Assembly: GCF_000802205.1 (NCBI RefSeq)
Contig: NZ_CP012850.1
Coordinates: forward strand, 124,001-188,000
DNA length: 64,000 bases
Origin: Candidatus Nitrosocosmicus oleophilus
Lineage (GTDB): Archaea; Thermoproteota; Nitrososphaeria; Nitrososphaerales; Nitrososphaeraceae
Reading direction: 5' to 3'
Both the position numbers and the translations under genes were made by a program. The notes under the pieces were generated by a model that saw only the letters and a program-made list of their open reading frames with translations, was not told where the DNA came from and searched no databases. Positions 37,095 to 46,762 of the stretch are shown one piece after another. How positions within the stretch are numbered: the stretch's first letter is position 1; each line of letters begins with the position of its first letter.

Positions 37095-38945
37095 ATGCTA
37101 TTTGATAAAATAACAAATGATAGAAGGAAAGTTCTATCTTTTTCTACCATAGTTGTAGCATTGTCTTTAGGTTTCTATCTAGTACCGAATACAATTGATA
37201 CGATGGTTACGAGCGGTCAGATCTTTGTTAGCGCTTTTGCTCAACAAGTATCGCCAGATATGCCTAATACTGATGACAGTTTTACAAATGTAGATATAAA
37301 TAATAATACTCTATCGTCAAGTAATAGTTCGGGTCAACCTGCAGAAGAGGATTTAATTAAACTGTACGATAAGGTGGATCAGTCTGTAGTTCAAGTGACA
37401 CAAAAATCAGATATACCGGGCAAGTCTAGGCTTGGTTCGGGTTTTGTATATGATAAGGAAGGACACATAGTTACCAATTACCACGTCGTGGCGGGAGACA
37501 ATATTAGTAAAGAGTTTGACATAACGTTGACTGATGGTTCCACATATAAAGCAAAAGTTGTAGGTACGGACCCTTACTCCGAGATAGCTGTTTTAAAGAT
37601 CCCAGTAGAAAATAATACCCAAGTGAGTGAGAAGCTAGTACCATTACAGGTAGGAAACTTTTCTGATGTTAGTGTAGGACAAAGGGTAGCCGCTGTTGGT
37701 AATCCATTTGGATTGTCAGCATCTATTACTGAAGGAATTGTAAGTGGCTTGGGAAGACTACTTCCTGCTTTATCTCCTGAAATGGATCAAATACCCCTAG
37801 TTGAAGATTCACCTGCTTTTTCAATTCCAAATATTATACAAACAGATGCTGCAATAAACCCTGGAAATTCCGGTGGACCGCTACTAAATATGAATGGTGA
37901 AGTAATAGGAATCAATACAGCTATATTCTCTGCTACAGGTGTGTACTCTGGAGTAGGTTTTGCAATTCCTTCTTACCTAATACAGAAGGTAGTACCATCC
38001 CTTATTACTACAGGGGAATATCAACACCCCTATTTAGGGATATCGGGAACAGACATTGATGCAGACATTGCGGAAATAATGGACCTTAAGAATACTACCG
38101 GGTTTCTCGTTATACAGGTTACCGCTGGTAGTCCTGCGGATAAGGCCAGCATACATGGAGGATCGATATTAACAAAAATAGACGGAAGAGATGTAGAGCT
38201 TGGAGGAGATGTAATAGTAGGAATTGATGACAAGCCTATTAGAAAAATAGATGATCTACTTTCTTATCTAGATAAAGAAAAGAAGGTTGGAGAAAATGTC
38301 ACTCTTTCAATTGTAAGAAACGGGCAAATAGAAGAAAAAGTTTTAACCTTGGCAGATAGACCTGCATCTACAGTTTTAGGCAGCGAACTTGTACAAGAAA
38401 CACAAGAGGATAGACCAGCCCTTGGTATTAATGGTATTAACGTTACACCTGAAGTAGCCTTACAGATGAACGTACCTTCTAATATTACTAATGGAGGTAA
38501 AGGATTCTTAGTAATTGACGTCCTTAGGAATAGTTCAGCAGAGAGCGCGGGGGTTAGGGGAGGATATATCGCCTCAAATATTGATGGCAACCAAGTAGAG
38601 CTTGGAGGAGACATAATAATTGGAATTGATAATACCACTGTAGGATCGGTAGATGATATTAAAAAAGCACTTTCTACAAAACAGATAGGAGATAGTGCAC
38701 AACTCACTATTTATCGAGATAACAGTACACTAAATGTTCCGGTAGTATTAAAGAAGGAATCACATCAGGATTTGGTAAAAAATACCACGCCTCTACTCCC
38801 TCCTTATACTTTACCACAGAATCCTGGAGATTCTTCTCCATTACAACCTTTCAATCCATTTAATGATTTTGGTGATGAGGGCATCTATAATCAATGTGTC
38901 GAGATAATGGGCAAGAATAATTGTGACAGATTATTTGGGAGGTAA
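37095..38945 (+). CDS. HtrA/DegP-like S1C protease homologue with two PDZ domains
   Basis: An N-terminal anchor (about residues 14-32) is followed by a Ser/Asn linker, a trypsin-like domain (about 85-310) and two PDZ domains (about 315-425, 440-555) that are similar to each other (ELGGDVIVGID, ELGGDIIIGID). His130 (TNYHVVAG) and Ser259 (NPGNSGGP) are intact. The usual Asp in the D-P-x-S-D-x-A-V-L motif is Glu163 here (codon GAG at 37581-37583). It should act outside the membrane in protein quality control, but the acidic residue change may lower or abolish proteolysis. Pro-rich C-terminal tail ends with two Cys. Confidence 0.88.
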   Translation: MLFDKITNDRRKVLSFSTIVVALSLGFYLVPNTIDTMVTSGQIFVSAFAQQVSPDMPNTDDSFTNVDINNNTLSSSNSSGQPAEEDLIKLYDKVDQSVVQVTQKSDIPGKSRLGSGFVYDKEGHIVTNYHVVAGDNISKEFDITLTDGSTYKAKVVGTDPYSEIAVLKIPVENNTQVSEKLVPLQVGNFSDVSVGQRVAAVGNPFGLSASITEGIVSGLGRLLPALSPEMDQIPLVEDSPAFSIPNIIQTDAAINPGNSGGPLLNMNGEVIGINTAIFSATGVYSGVGFAIPSYLIQKVVPSLITTGEYQHPYLGISGTDIDADIAEIMDLKNTTGFLVIQVTAGSPADKASIHGGSILTKIDGRDVELGGDVIVGIDDKPIRKIDDLLSYLDKEKKVGENVTLSIVRNGQIEEKVLTLADRPASTVLGSELVQETQEDRPALGINGINVTPEVALQMNVPSNITNGGKGFLVIDVLRNSSAESAGVRGGYIASNIDGNQVELGGDIIIGIDNTTVGSVDDIKKALSTKQIGDSAQLTIYRDNSTLNVPVVLKKESHQDLVKNTTPLLPPYTLPQNPGDSSPLQPFNPFNDFGDEGIYNQCVEIMGKNNCDRLFGR

Positions 38946-39669
38946 GAAACAAAGTATTATTTTTTAGTCCCACAATTTTGCTTTGACAATTAGTCAATAT
39001 CTTATAGTTGGCTAACAGTATTTTTACTATTTTTTTATTTTTCTTTAATACTTTTCTTAATAGTATTCTAAATCTTTTTTATATATAATCAATCTTCTCA
39101 AATATTTTGTTTCTTTTTGCACTAACCAATCATTCAATGACTACTTATAAGTAACAATTCTCAGTCATAGGGATAAAGTTTCCTGCGATAATTGGGGTTC
39201 TAATATTACAAATAGTAATCAGAGTTGTAAATTATATACTATTCTGCATGAAAATAATCATTGTTTGAAATCTTGAATTTAATATAAATATTATCTCGAG
39301 AATGAGATAAAGCATATATCTCAAAACAAGAACATATAGGCATAATATTATTTCTAAAAATGATAATTGGTATAGTAATAACTTAAATTCTCTACCAAGG
39401 GTAATTGCAGGCATAATTAGGTTTAGAGTTTGAAAGTATTCAAACTAGACAAATCTTGATCATTGTCCATGGATGTCGATAAATATCCTTAGTTTTATTT
39501 TATCTAACTTTATCGTCATAGATTAAGGGATTTGTTAATTCTTAATTTGTTATCTAAACTTTTAGTTTCAACCATTATGTTATATTAAAAACTTTTGCTA
39601 CTACTCATTGAATATAGTTTGCATTAAATTCATAATATTTGTTAAATATCTTTATCATAAAACACAATT
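38946..39669. other. AT-rich spacer with a dispersed motif
   Basis: 724 bp. No gene seen apart from the motif copy at 39171-39220. Confidence 0.4.
39171..39220 (+). repeat. Dispersed intergenic motif, copy 4
   Basis: GGATAAAGTTTCCTGCGATA then ATTGGGGTTCTAATATTACA; the 3' flank AAATAGTAATCAGAG also resembles copy 6. Confidence 0.5.
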
Positions 39670-41487
39670 ATGATTGAAAATAATGGTAGTAAGACTAATT
39701 ATTTTTATGATGTCATAGTTATTGGTGGTGGTTCTGCCGGTTTAAGAGCTGCGATTGAGGCTCACGACAATGGATCAGTTGTTCTTCTAATTAGCAAGAG
39801 TAAACAAGGTGATCCTCATACGGTACTTGCAAGAGGAGGAATCAATGCTGCACTTGGTATTATGGACCCCAAAGATAACTGGATGATACATGCCTCTGAT
39901 ACCTTAATAGAAGGCGAACATATTGCGGATTATGAGAGAGTTGAAATTCTTTGCAAGAGTGCTCCTGAAGCTGTCTCTGAATTAGTTAACTGGGGTGCTA
40001 GATTTCATATGGAGGAAGATGGTAGACTAACACAACGTTTCTTTGGAGCTCATACATACAGAAGAACTGTTTTTTATGAAGATTGGACTGGCGATGAGAT
40101 AATCCGTGTACTAATGCAACAAGTCAAGGAAAGAAAAATCGATCTCATGGATAATGTCTATATTACAAAGTTGCTATTTAAAGACAACATAGAAAACGTG
40201 GATGGACATCCAAATTCTTCATCATCCAAAATAAAAGGAGCAATCGGCATGGACATCAAAGACAAACAACTTGTAAAGTTTAATTGCAAATCTTTAATAC
40301 TTGCTTCAGGTGGATATACAAGAGTTTATTCGATAAGTAGTTCTAGAAATTATGAACACTATGGTGAAGGAATTGATCTGGCATATGAAGCAGGAGTAGA
40401 CTTGGTAGATATGGAAATGGTTCAATTTCACCCTACGGGTATGGTATGGCCTGAAAATTCATTAGGTACACTTGCTACTGAAGCTATCCGAGGAGAAGGA
40501 GGTATTTTACTGAATTCAAAAAATGAACGGTTTATGAAAGAATATTATCCAGAAAGGATGGAACTGGGTCCTCGAGATGTAGTTGCACGAGCTATTTACA
40601 ACGAGATAGCAGAAGGAAGAGGTACTGTCCATAAAGGAGTTTGGTTAGACGTCACTCATCTTCCCTTAAAAAAAATTTTGGACAGATTGCCCACGATGTA
40701 TAAACAATTCAAGGACATAGCCGGAGTCGATATTTCTAGAGAGAAAATGGAAGTTGGTCCTACTGCACATTATTCTATGGGCGGATTATCAGTAGACATA
40801 AATTGCAAAACAAAAGTTGAGGGTTTATTCGCAGCAGGCGAGGTAATAAGTCAGATTCATGGTGCCAACAGGTTAGGTGGTAACAGTCTACTAGATACCT
40901 TGGTTTTTGGAAAAATAGCTGGGAGGGAAGCCTCGATTTTTGCAAAGCAGTTACCGACCCCACAAGAAGATAATCCTTCAGAGTCGGAAGCATATAATGA
41001 CATACAAAAGTTTGAAAAAGATCTTTTTGTTGTATTGGATAACCCATTAAGTTTTCGCAAAGAAATACAAGATATAATGGATCAAGTTGCAGGAATAGTA
41101 AGAAGTGCATCAAGTCTTCAAAAAGGGTTAGAAAAAATTCTAGCTTTAAAGGATAGGTTTTATTCTCAGATTCGGATATTTCAAAAAAATGAATTAAATA
41201 ATGAAAACCTCATCAAGAATTTCATTATGACTTTGGAAGTCAGATCATCTTTGGTCGTATGCGAGTCGATAATAAGGAGTGCTTTTATGCGAAAAGAAAG
41301 CAGAGGTGCGCACTTTCGTTCTGATTTTCCAAATATCGATAACGATGTATGGCATGTTAATATCTATTGTACCAAAGTAGGTGGAAAAATGATACTATAT
41401 AAACAGAATGTTAAAGAAGTAAAAGGTATCCTGAAAGAAGTAATAAGAGATCATTCAAAACCCATTCATAATAATGAGTCCGAATAA
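39670..41487 (+). CDS. SdhA/FrdA-like flavoprotein (fumarate reductase/succinate dehydrogenase family)
   Basis: 605 residues. FAD-binding VIVIGGGSAGLRAA; DPHTVLARGG with the His used for covalent FAD in SdhA/FrdA; active-site marks MVQFHPTGM, HYSMGGLSV and QIHGANRLGGNSLLDTLVFG; C-terminal flavoprotein domain with VRSSLVVCESIIRSA. Length fits SdhA/FrdA; L-aspartate oxidase is shorter. No SdhB/C/D gene is nearby, so it is either a second, orphan flavoprotein subunit or a soluble dicarboxylate oxidoreductase. Core family is certain, exact substrate not. Confidence 0.85.
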   Translation: MIENNGSKTNYFYDVIVIGGGSAGLRAAIEAHDNGSVVLLISKSKQGDPHTVLARGGINAALGIMDPKDNWMIHASDTLIEGEHIADYERVEILCKSAPEAVSELVNWGARFHMEEDGRLTQRFFGAHTYRRTVFYEDWTGDEIIRVLMQQVKERKIDLMDNVYITKLLFKDNIENVDGHPNSSSSKIKGAIGMDIKDKQLVKFNCKSLILASGGYTRVYSISSSRNYEHYGEGIDLAYEAGVDLVDMEMVQFHPTGMVWPENSLGTLATEAIRGEGGILLNSKNERFMKEYYPERMELGPRDVVARAIYNEIAEGRGTVHKGVWLDVTHLPLKKILDRLPTMYKQFKDIAGVDISREKMEVGPTAHYSMGGLSVDINCKTKVEGLFAAGEVISQIHGANRLGGNSLLDTLVFGKIAGREASIFAKQLPTPQEDNPSESEAYNDIQKFEKDLFVVLDNPLSFRKEIQDIMDQVAGIVRSASSLQKGLEKILALKDRFYSQIRIFQKNELNNENLIKNFIMTLEVRSSLVVCESIIRSAFMRKESRGAHFRSDFPNIDNDVWHVNIYCTKVGGKMILYKQNVKEVKGILKEVIRDHSKPIHNNESE

Positions 41488-41680
41488 GGAGTAACAAACA
41501 TCATTACGTAGTATTAGGACTTATCAATTTTGTTACTGTTGTAGTCTACCTCTTAATAATGATAGGCTGGATTACAATTAGCATTTCTATTGTGGACATT
41601 ATGCTAAAAACCACCTCCTCTTCCTCCCTTGACCATGAAAGAGATAATTACAGTGTTGCAATTCCGTGACCCGGCGCGAT

Positions 41681-42235
41681 TCAATTGGTCACGTTGAATG
41701 AGTTATTAGATGTACTTTCGGGAAGTTTTTCTAAAGTCCACTGTTGACCCAAGCCATTATTTTGTGTCCAAGTTTGTATAAAAGCACCGGGAAGAGGGTT
41801 TGATGCTCGAATTTCAAGAACCATGCCATTAAGTTTACTCTTTATGAAACCATCACCGGTAATTGTCCACTGCTGACCCAAGCCATTATTTTGTGGCCAG
41901 GTTTGTATATAAGCACCTGGACGTGGATCTGATGCACGAATTTCAAGAACCAAGCCATTAAGTTTACTCTTTATGAAACCATCACCGGTAATTGTCCACT
42001 GCTGACCCAAGCCATTATTTTGTGTCCAAGTTTGTATAAAAGCACCGGGACGTGGATCTGATCCTGGAATATCAAGAACCAAGCCATTAAGTTTACTCTT
42101 TATGAAATAAGTTGTTTCACTGTATGCATAGTTTAAATGATTTGAAGATAACAAGAGTATGCTGACTATTCCTAAACCTAAAGATATTGCTGTAATTAAA
42201 TGATAGTTGTGTGTATTTCCCTTATTTTTTGTCAT
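41681..42235 (-). CDS. Secreted ricin-type (beta-trefoil) lectin-like protein
   Basis: A signal peptide (HLITAISLGLGIVSILLLSS) precedes three tandem repeats of about 43 residues (FIKSKLNGLVLEI, ASDPRPGAFIQTW, NGLGQQWTI). The Q-x-W motif in each unit is the mark of ricin B/CBM13 trefoils, and three units make one trefoil. The units are nearly identical at DNA level (period about 129 bp), so the protein is young or under concerted evolution. Likely binds sugars at or outside the cell surface. A 7-bp hairpin (CGTGACC/GGTCACG) spans the stop codon. Confidence 0.85.
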   Translation of the reverse strand: MTKNKGNTHNYHLITAISLGLGIVSILLLSSNHLNYAYSETTYFIKSKLNGLVLDIPGSDPRPGAFIQTWTQNNGLGQQWTITGDGFIKSKLNGLVLEIRASDPRPGAYIQTWPQNNGLGQQWTITGDGFIKSKLNGMVLEIRASNPLPGAFIQTWTQNNGLGQQWTLEKLPESTSNNSFNVTN

Positions 42236-42602
42236 GGTGATTGATGTACTGTGTGATCCTGGAAATATATAAACAAATTAATCTTAGGGATCATATTAAT
42301 AATGTTTAACCACTATAACGTATTTCTAACTAAATCCTTTGATTCAATTATGAAGTTTGATTATTATTAAAAAGTCATTATTTCCTTTAAATTAATACTT
42401 GGTATCCAGTTCATATCATCATGATCTAAAATTAGTGTTAAACAATCTCTATTTTACAATAATGCAAATTAATCCATAATAAATATCTAAAATCTGGAGA
42501 ATATAAACTGGTGGAGATTTTGATGTATAAATGAAACGAAAGTCCTTTCCCTTCGATTTAACTTTAAATCCTACAAGAGGGAATATATAAAGGTCATAAA
42601 AT
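42236..42602. other. Divergent promoter region
   Basis: 367 bp between the lectin (-) and the secreted gene (+). A TATA-like TTTATATATTTCC (minus) sits near 42265. No other content. Confidence 0.45.
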
Positions 42603-43607
42603 ATGCGAAAGAGTAGTACCTATTGCACCATGCTTATTTTCGTGTCAATTTCTTGTATGATTTTTGTAATATATGCGGATGCACAATCGTCAACTAATAA
42701 TAGCATAGACATCAGTGGTATTTACTTGTCAGACAAGCAGACAATTTATGATGTTAAACAAGCAAATAATACGGTTTGGATATTAGGTACTGCAGCTCCA
42801 AATGTTAAGCCAAGTACCATTGCAGACATTTTTAGTGGAACGTTAGCAAATAACAATAGTAAAATAATCGGAAAATGGATAGACTCTCCATTATCAAATA
42901 AATCTAATGGTGGTAATGTTGATTTTGATCTTTTGATTGACGATTCGAATAATAATAATATGACTTTAACTAAGAACCTGTCAACATCAGGATCAAACAA
43001 CGTTTATCCAGCAAATATATTGACCAAATATGACCCCAGTCTTCATGGTCCTTTAACAATTTATGTGTCAATGGAAAATTTATTGGTCAATGAAGCACGT
43101 GCTCCTACTTCCGATATTTTATACGTTGGCATAAGTGGTCAAAAGAATAATGACAATCCTTTAACCGCAACTAAATATTTAGGAGCTAGAGGAGATGGTT
43201 CAAACATAACAACAAATCTAAGAATTGGACCTTTTATAATGAATAATGAAAATGATTCCCTTAAAGTAGAAATATTGGGACTAAATAAGGCAGACAGTAC
43301 AATATCATTTACAATAATCAATCTTAGAGATACGCTTAATCAACTAATGGAACCATCATACAATATTTCTGATTTGGTTCAGGCGACAAACGTCATTAGG
43401 TCCCTATCACCAGGATTAATTCCAGGAGGATGTAATGGTTTGGTATTCATAGATGAGATACCTTTATCGTCGGAATTTTTAAGAAATTCAACTGCCTTTA
43501 ACGAACAACACAATATAGAAAAAACCTATCCTGGAACGACAAGTCCACCTGGATGCGGACCACCATCAGAGTATGTCGTTAAACTATCCATAATGGCTCA
43601 GAAATAA
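42603..43607 (+). CDS. Secreted hypothetical protein
   Basis: 334 residues. A signal peptide (MLIFVSISCMIFVIYADAQ) is followed by Asn/Ser-rich mature sequence with beta character (GTAAPNVKPSTIADIFSGTL, TKYDPSLHGPLTIYVSMEN). The C-terminus holds GGCNGLVFIDE and PPGCGPPSEY, two Cys that could pair. Family not recognised; similar Asn-rich exported proteins abound in soil ammonia oxidisers. AATATATAAAG just upstream is the likely TATA. Confidence 0.6.
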   Translation: MRKSSTYCTMLIFVSISCMIFVIYADAQSSTNNSIDISGIYLSDKQTIYDVKQANNTVWILGTAAPNVKPSTIADIFSGTLANNNSKIIGKWIDSPLSNKSNGGNVDFDLLIDDSNNNNMTLTKNLSTSGSNNVYPANILTKYDPSLHGPLTIYVSMENLLVNEARAPTSDILYVGISGQKNNDNPLTATKYLGARGDGSNITTNLRIGPFIMNNENDSLKVEILGLNKADSTISFTIINLRDTLNQLMEPSYNISDLVQATNVIRSLSPGLIPGGCNGLVFIDEIPLSSEFLRNSTAFNEQHNIEKTYPGTTSPPGCGPPSEYVVKLSIMAQK

Positions 43608-43628
43608 TTCTACAAACTCTCATCCATT

Positions 43629-43665
43629 GAGATCATGTTTATTGTGATAACAGGGTTCCATTACA
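43629..43665 (+). repeat. Dispersed intergenic motif, copy 5
   Basis: GTGATAACAGGGTTCCATTAC aligns with the second half of copy 6 (GATGATAACAGGATTC). Diverged. Confidence 0.3.
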
Positions 43666-43795
43666 ACCGATATAAAGACGTCATTCGATTAAAGTTTCAT
43701 TGAATTGTAAGGAATGCAGTATTACTAAATATTTTCCATTGGAAGACTAAACTACTGATTCAATTCTATCTTAATTAGATAGAAGGATACGTAAT

Positions 43796-44682
43796 ATGGT
43801 CGATACTATTCTAGTTACTGGTGCTATCGGAACTGTTGGAAGCGAAGTTGTAAGACAACTTTCCAAAGTCACGAAAGGTATTGTTAGAGCTGCAATTTAC
43901 TCTCCAAATAAAATTGATACTCTCAAACAAATTGTTAATCAAAGTATCGAATTTGTAAATTTAGACTATTTGGGATGAAAAACAGTTCAAGCTCTTGCTA
44001 ACGTTCAAAAGATTTTTCTAGTAACAACACCTTTGCCTAATTCCGTAGATATAGTATCTAAATTAGTAAAAGAAGCCAAGAATAATGGAATAAAGTATAT
44101 AGTAAAATTATCAGTAATGAATTCTGATGCTCAACCTGGGTATGCAATGGGAAAATTACACAGACAAGAAAAAAAGATTATAGAAGAATCAAAAAAACCA
44201 CACACCTTTTTACGTCCAACTTCATTCATGCAGAATTTTGTAAATTATTTGGTCAAACCAAAAGAAATCAAAATGTTTTCTACTTTCACTGATATGACGT
44301 AAAAATTGGTTTTGTAAATGCTTGAGACATTGCGACTGTGGCAGTAAAGATACTTACTTTCGACTAGGACCAATATACTTATGATTATAAATCATTTAAT
44401 GTTACTAGTCAAGATATGCTTTCTTATAGTCAAGCTGCAGAAATCTTGTCCAAAGAAATTGGAAGGAAAATATCTTACATAGATATCACTGGAGATACGC
44501 CCGCAACGGAATGAAGCAGAATGGTGTGAGCGATTGGCTGATTGATGTTATCATGGATAGTTTGAACTTTATTATTAGAGGTGTATATGGGTCACAAACT
44601 AGCGATGTGATTGAACAGATTACAGGACGAAAACATATCTTTTGACCAATTTGTCAGAGATTATTATCGTCACTTCAGATAA
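43796..44682 (+). pseudogene. Decayed NmrA-like NAD(P)-binding protein gene
   Basis: The N-terminus ILVTGAIGTVGSEVVRQL is an NmrA/atypical SDR Rossmann motif. The frame is cut by TGA at 43976-43978, continues in frame (VQKIFLVTTPLPNSVDIV, FLRPTSFMQNFVNY), then needs shifts near 44300 (VKIGFVNA, stop, DIATVAVKILT) and again near 44510 and 44632 to read MLSYSQAAEILSKEIGRK, NGVSDWLIDVIMDSL and FDQFVRDYYRHF, ending at 44682. Several independent lesions make this a true pseudogene. The intact homologue is about 290 residues. Confidence 0.88.
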
Positions 44683-44826
44683 AAAAAGAAGTGAGAAGAC
44701 GTGTATTGAAACAGGGTGGCTAAACTCTAATCAGTTTGAATTGGAGAACATTTCCATAAATTTTGTCAATGTAACATGATATACCAGAGACTATACCAGA
44801 GATGGGCATTAGAATGGTATTATTGG

Positions 44827-45297
44827 TTATGATTTGGTTTTGCCAAAATCCCATGTAGAGAAGAACTTGGGATTTATTTCGATGACTACACCTTCTTCGC
44901 TCTTTGAACGATCCATAATAATTTTTGCTACCGGATGATCTAATGATCCTAAATATTTCAAAATTATCATTTCTACTGTAGGTATGATGATCTTGGGGTC
45001 TTCGAAAATGGTAGCTACACCTTTGCCTTTTACACCTTTATATGGACTGTTTCCATCTTCAACACAAAAATAAATATTGGGTCTTTCTCGGACATTCCGA
45101 CTCTTATTAGTTGATTTACCTGTCATAATGAATAGTTTTTTCTCATCTTTATTGTAGTAGAACCATACAGGTTGAATGTTGGGATCGCCCTTATCATCAA
45201 TGGTAGCAAACTGTAAGTTTAATTTGCTTTCGAGGAATCGATCAGCCTCCTCCTTAGTCATGCCAGGAATCTCAGGACTTGCATTAAGGATCTTCAC
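44827..45297 (-). CDS. Pyridoxamine 5'-phosphate oxidase-like (PPOX) flavin/F420 protein
   Basis: 156 residues in a split-barrel fold: LQFATIDDKGDPNIQPVWFYYN, LFIMTGKSTNKSRNVRERPNIYF, GVKGKGVATIFEDP. This is the PPOX class that includes F420-dependent enzymes, many of them small reductases in archaea. Cofactor (FMN or F420) cannot be decided by eye. Confidence 0.85.
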   Translation of the reverse strand: MKILNASPEIPGMTKEEADRFLESKLNLQFATIDDKGDPNIQPVWFYYNKDEKKLFIMTGKSTNKSRNVRERPNIYFCVEDGNSPYKGVKGKGVATIFEDPKIIIPTVEMIILKYLGSLDHPVAKIIMDRSKSEEGVVIEINPKFFSTWDFGKTKS

Positions 45298-45477
45298 AAT
45301 ATTTGAGATCTTGCCAACATAATAAAAACATCGTATGATCTATGTTGAGAGAGTTAGTTCTATGATCATTTTTGGGTTGATTAGTCATAATGATATACAT
45401 CGTAACTCTACGGATCTATGACTAATTTGTTAGACATTAAAAGAAACCTTACTTATCGGTTAGTTCTCATCTATATG

Positions 45478-45530
45478 GATTAAGTTCCTGATGATAACAG
45501 GATTCTTATATTAAATATCGTAATTAGCTG
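45478..45530 (+). repeat. Dispersed intergenic motif, copy 6
   Basis: GGATTAAGTTCCTGATGATA then ACAGGATTCTTATATTA, ending just before the ATG of the binding-protein gene at 45538. This position raises the chance that some copies act in expression. Confidence 0.5.
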
Positions 45531-45537
45531 TTTAGTT

Positions 45538-46536
45538 ATGGACAAGAAGCAGAATAGTCTATCCTTAATACTCTTTGTTATCATTGGATTATATTCGGCA
45601 CATTTACTAGGTGAATTTTCAAGTGCAAAAGGAACTGTAGTTGGCAATAATCAAGATAAAGTTCTTGTGATGTATGCTGGGTCGCTTGTAAAGATATTTG
45701 AAGACGTAATTGGACCTGCGTTTCAAAGTGAATCTGGATATCCATACATCGGAGAAGGAAAAGGCTCTGTTCAAGTTTCAAATTTGATTAAGGATGGATT
45801 CAGGGCACCTGATGTATTTGTTAGTGCTGGAACGGTACCAATGACAAGGCTAATGAACACTACTCCCCCCTTAGTAGATTGGCTTTTAAAGTTTGGATCA
45901 GCTGAAATTGTAATTGCTTACTCGCCCAATAGTCCACACTTTGGTGACTTAGAGAGAGCAAGAATGGGTGAAATCCCTTGGTACGAAGTTGTTTCTCAAG
46001 ATGGTTTCAAATTTGGCAGAACAGATCCTGAGTTAGATCCAAAAGGATACTATGGAATAATTACCGCTGAATTAGCAAATTCCTATTACAATGATTCATC
46101 TATCAAGAATAGAACATTTGGAGAGGATAGAAACCCCAAACAGATATTTCCAGAAGAAACACTCAAGACTGTGTTAGAAACTGGTTCATTGGATGCAGTC
46201 ATAGCATACAAGCATGAGGCTATATCAAGAGATCTTCCCTACATCACTTTACCTAAGGAAATTAATCTAGGTGATCCCACATATTCTGATTTGTATAAAC
46301 TTGCAAATTATACACTGCAATCCGATCAAAAAACAATTTACGGTGAACCAGTCGAGTTCTCAATCACCATACCAGAGACGGTGAAGAATATGGACGGTGC
46401 AATCTCTTTTGTAGACTTTATGCTTTCTAAGAATGGTTCACAGAAACTTAAAAGTCAAGGCCTTAATCCGATTAACATAACATCTGAAGGAAATACCAAT
46501 GAGATTCCTTTGCCTATAAAAGAGGCAATTCCATAA
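45538..46536 (+). CDS. Tungstate/molybdate-type ABC substrate-binding protein (WtpA/ModA-like)
   Basis: Extracytoplasmic binding protein. The hydrophobic N-terminus (LILFVIIGLYSAHLLG) serves as signal/anchor; then VLVMYAGSLVKIFEDVIGP, EGKGSVQVSNLI, PDVFVSAGT, FGSAEIVIAYSP, FKFGRTDPELDPKGYYG and DAVIAYKHEA, the usual WtpA layout for oxyanion binding. 332 residues is normal. No permease (WtpB) or ATPase (WtpC) gene follows, so the partner transporter must lie elsewhere. Confidence 0.87.
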   Translation: MDKKQNSLSLILFVIIGLYSAHLLGEFSSAKGTVVGNNQDKVLVMYAGSLVKIFEDVIGPAFQSESGYPYIGEGKGSVQVSNLIKDGFRAPDVFVSAGTVPMTRLMNTTPPLVDWLLKFGSAEIVIAYSPNSPHFGDLERARMGEIPWYEVVSQDGFKFGRTDPELDPKGYYGIITAELANSYYNDSSIKNRTFGEDRNPKQIFPEETLKTVLETGSLDAVIAYKHEAISRDLPYITLPKEINLGDPTYSDLYKLANYTLQSDQKTIYGEPVEFSITIPETVKNMDGAISFVDFMLSKNGSQKLKSQGLNPINITSEGNTNEIPLPIKEAIP

Positions 46537-46705
46537 TAAGGCAGGCAGTCTTGTAGTCTTGTCCATTGTTGAACAAATTGTATGACCAGGTAGCCTTGCT
46601 CATCCTGTGGGGAAAGTCCCTCCCTCGTGATAATATGGTTCCAATGTAACTTACTATCAAATCTCACCCTTCCTCATTCGCTAACAAGGTGAAATGACGG
46701 TCTAA

Positions 46706-46727
46706 TTCTCATTCTCTAGAATGAGAG
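46706..46727 (+). promoter_or_regulatory. Short perfect hairpin before the cupredoxin-like gene
   Basis: CTCATTC (46708-46714), loop TCTA, GAATGAG (46719-46725), extended by one A-T pair each side. About 36 bp before the ATG; operator or mRNA hairpin. Confidence 0.4.
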
Positions 46728-46762
46728 TAGCTTTTATGTAACTTCAAGCTCCCTTCTTACTA

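Noticed and set aside
46600-46640. GGGGAAAGTCCCTCCC, also RNase P CR-I-like
   Set aside because: The spacer is only about 226 bp and no second conserved half is present.
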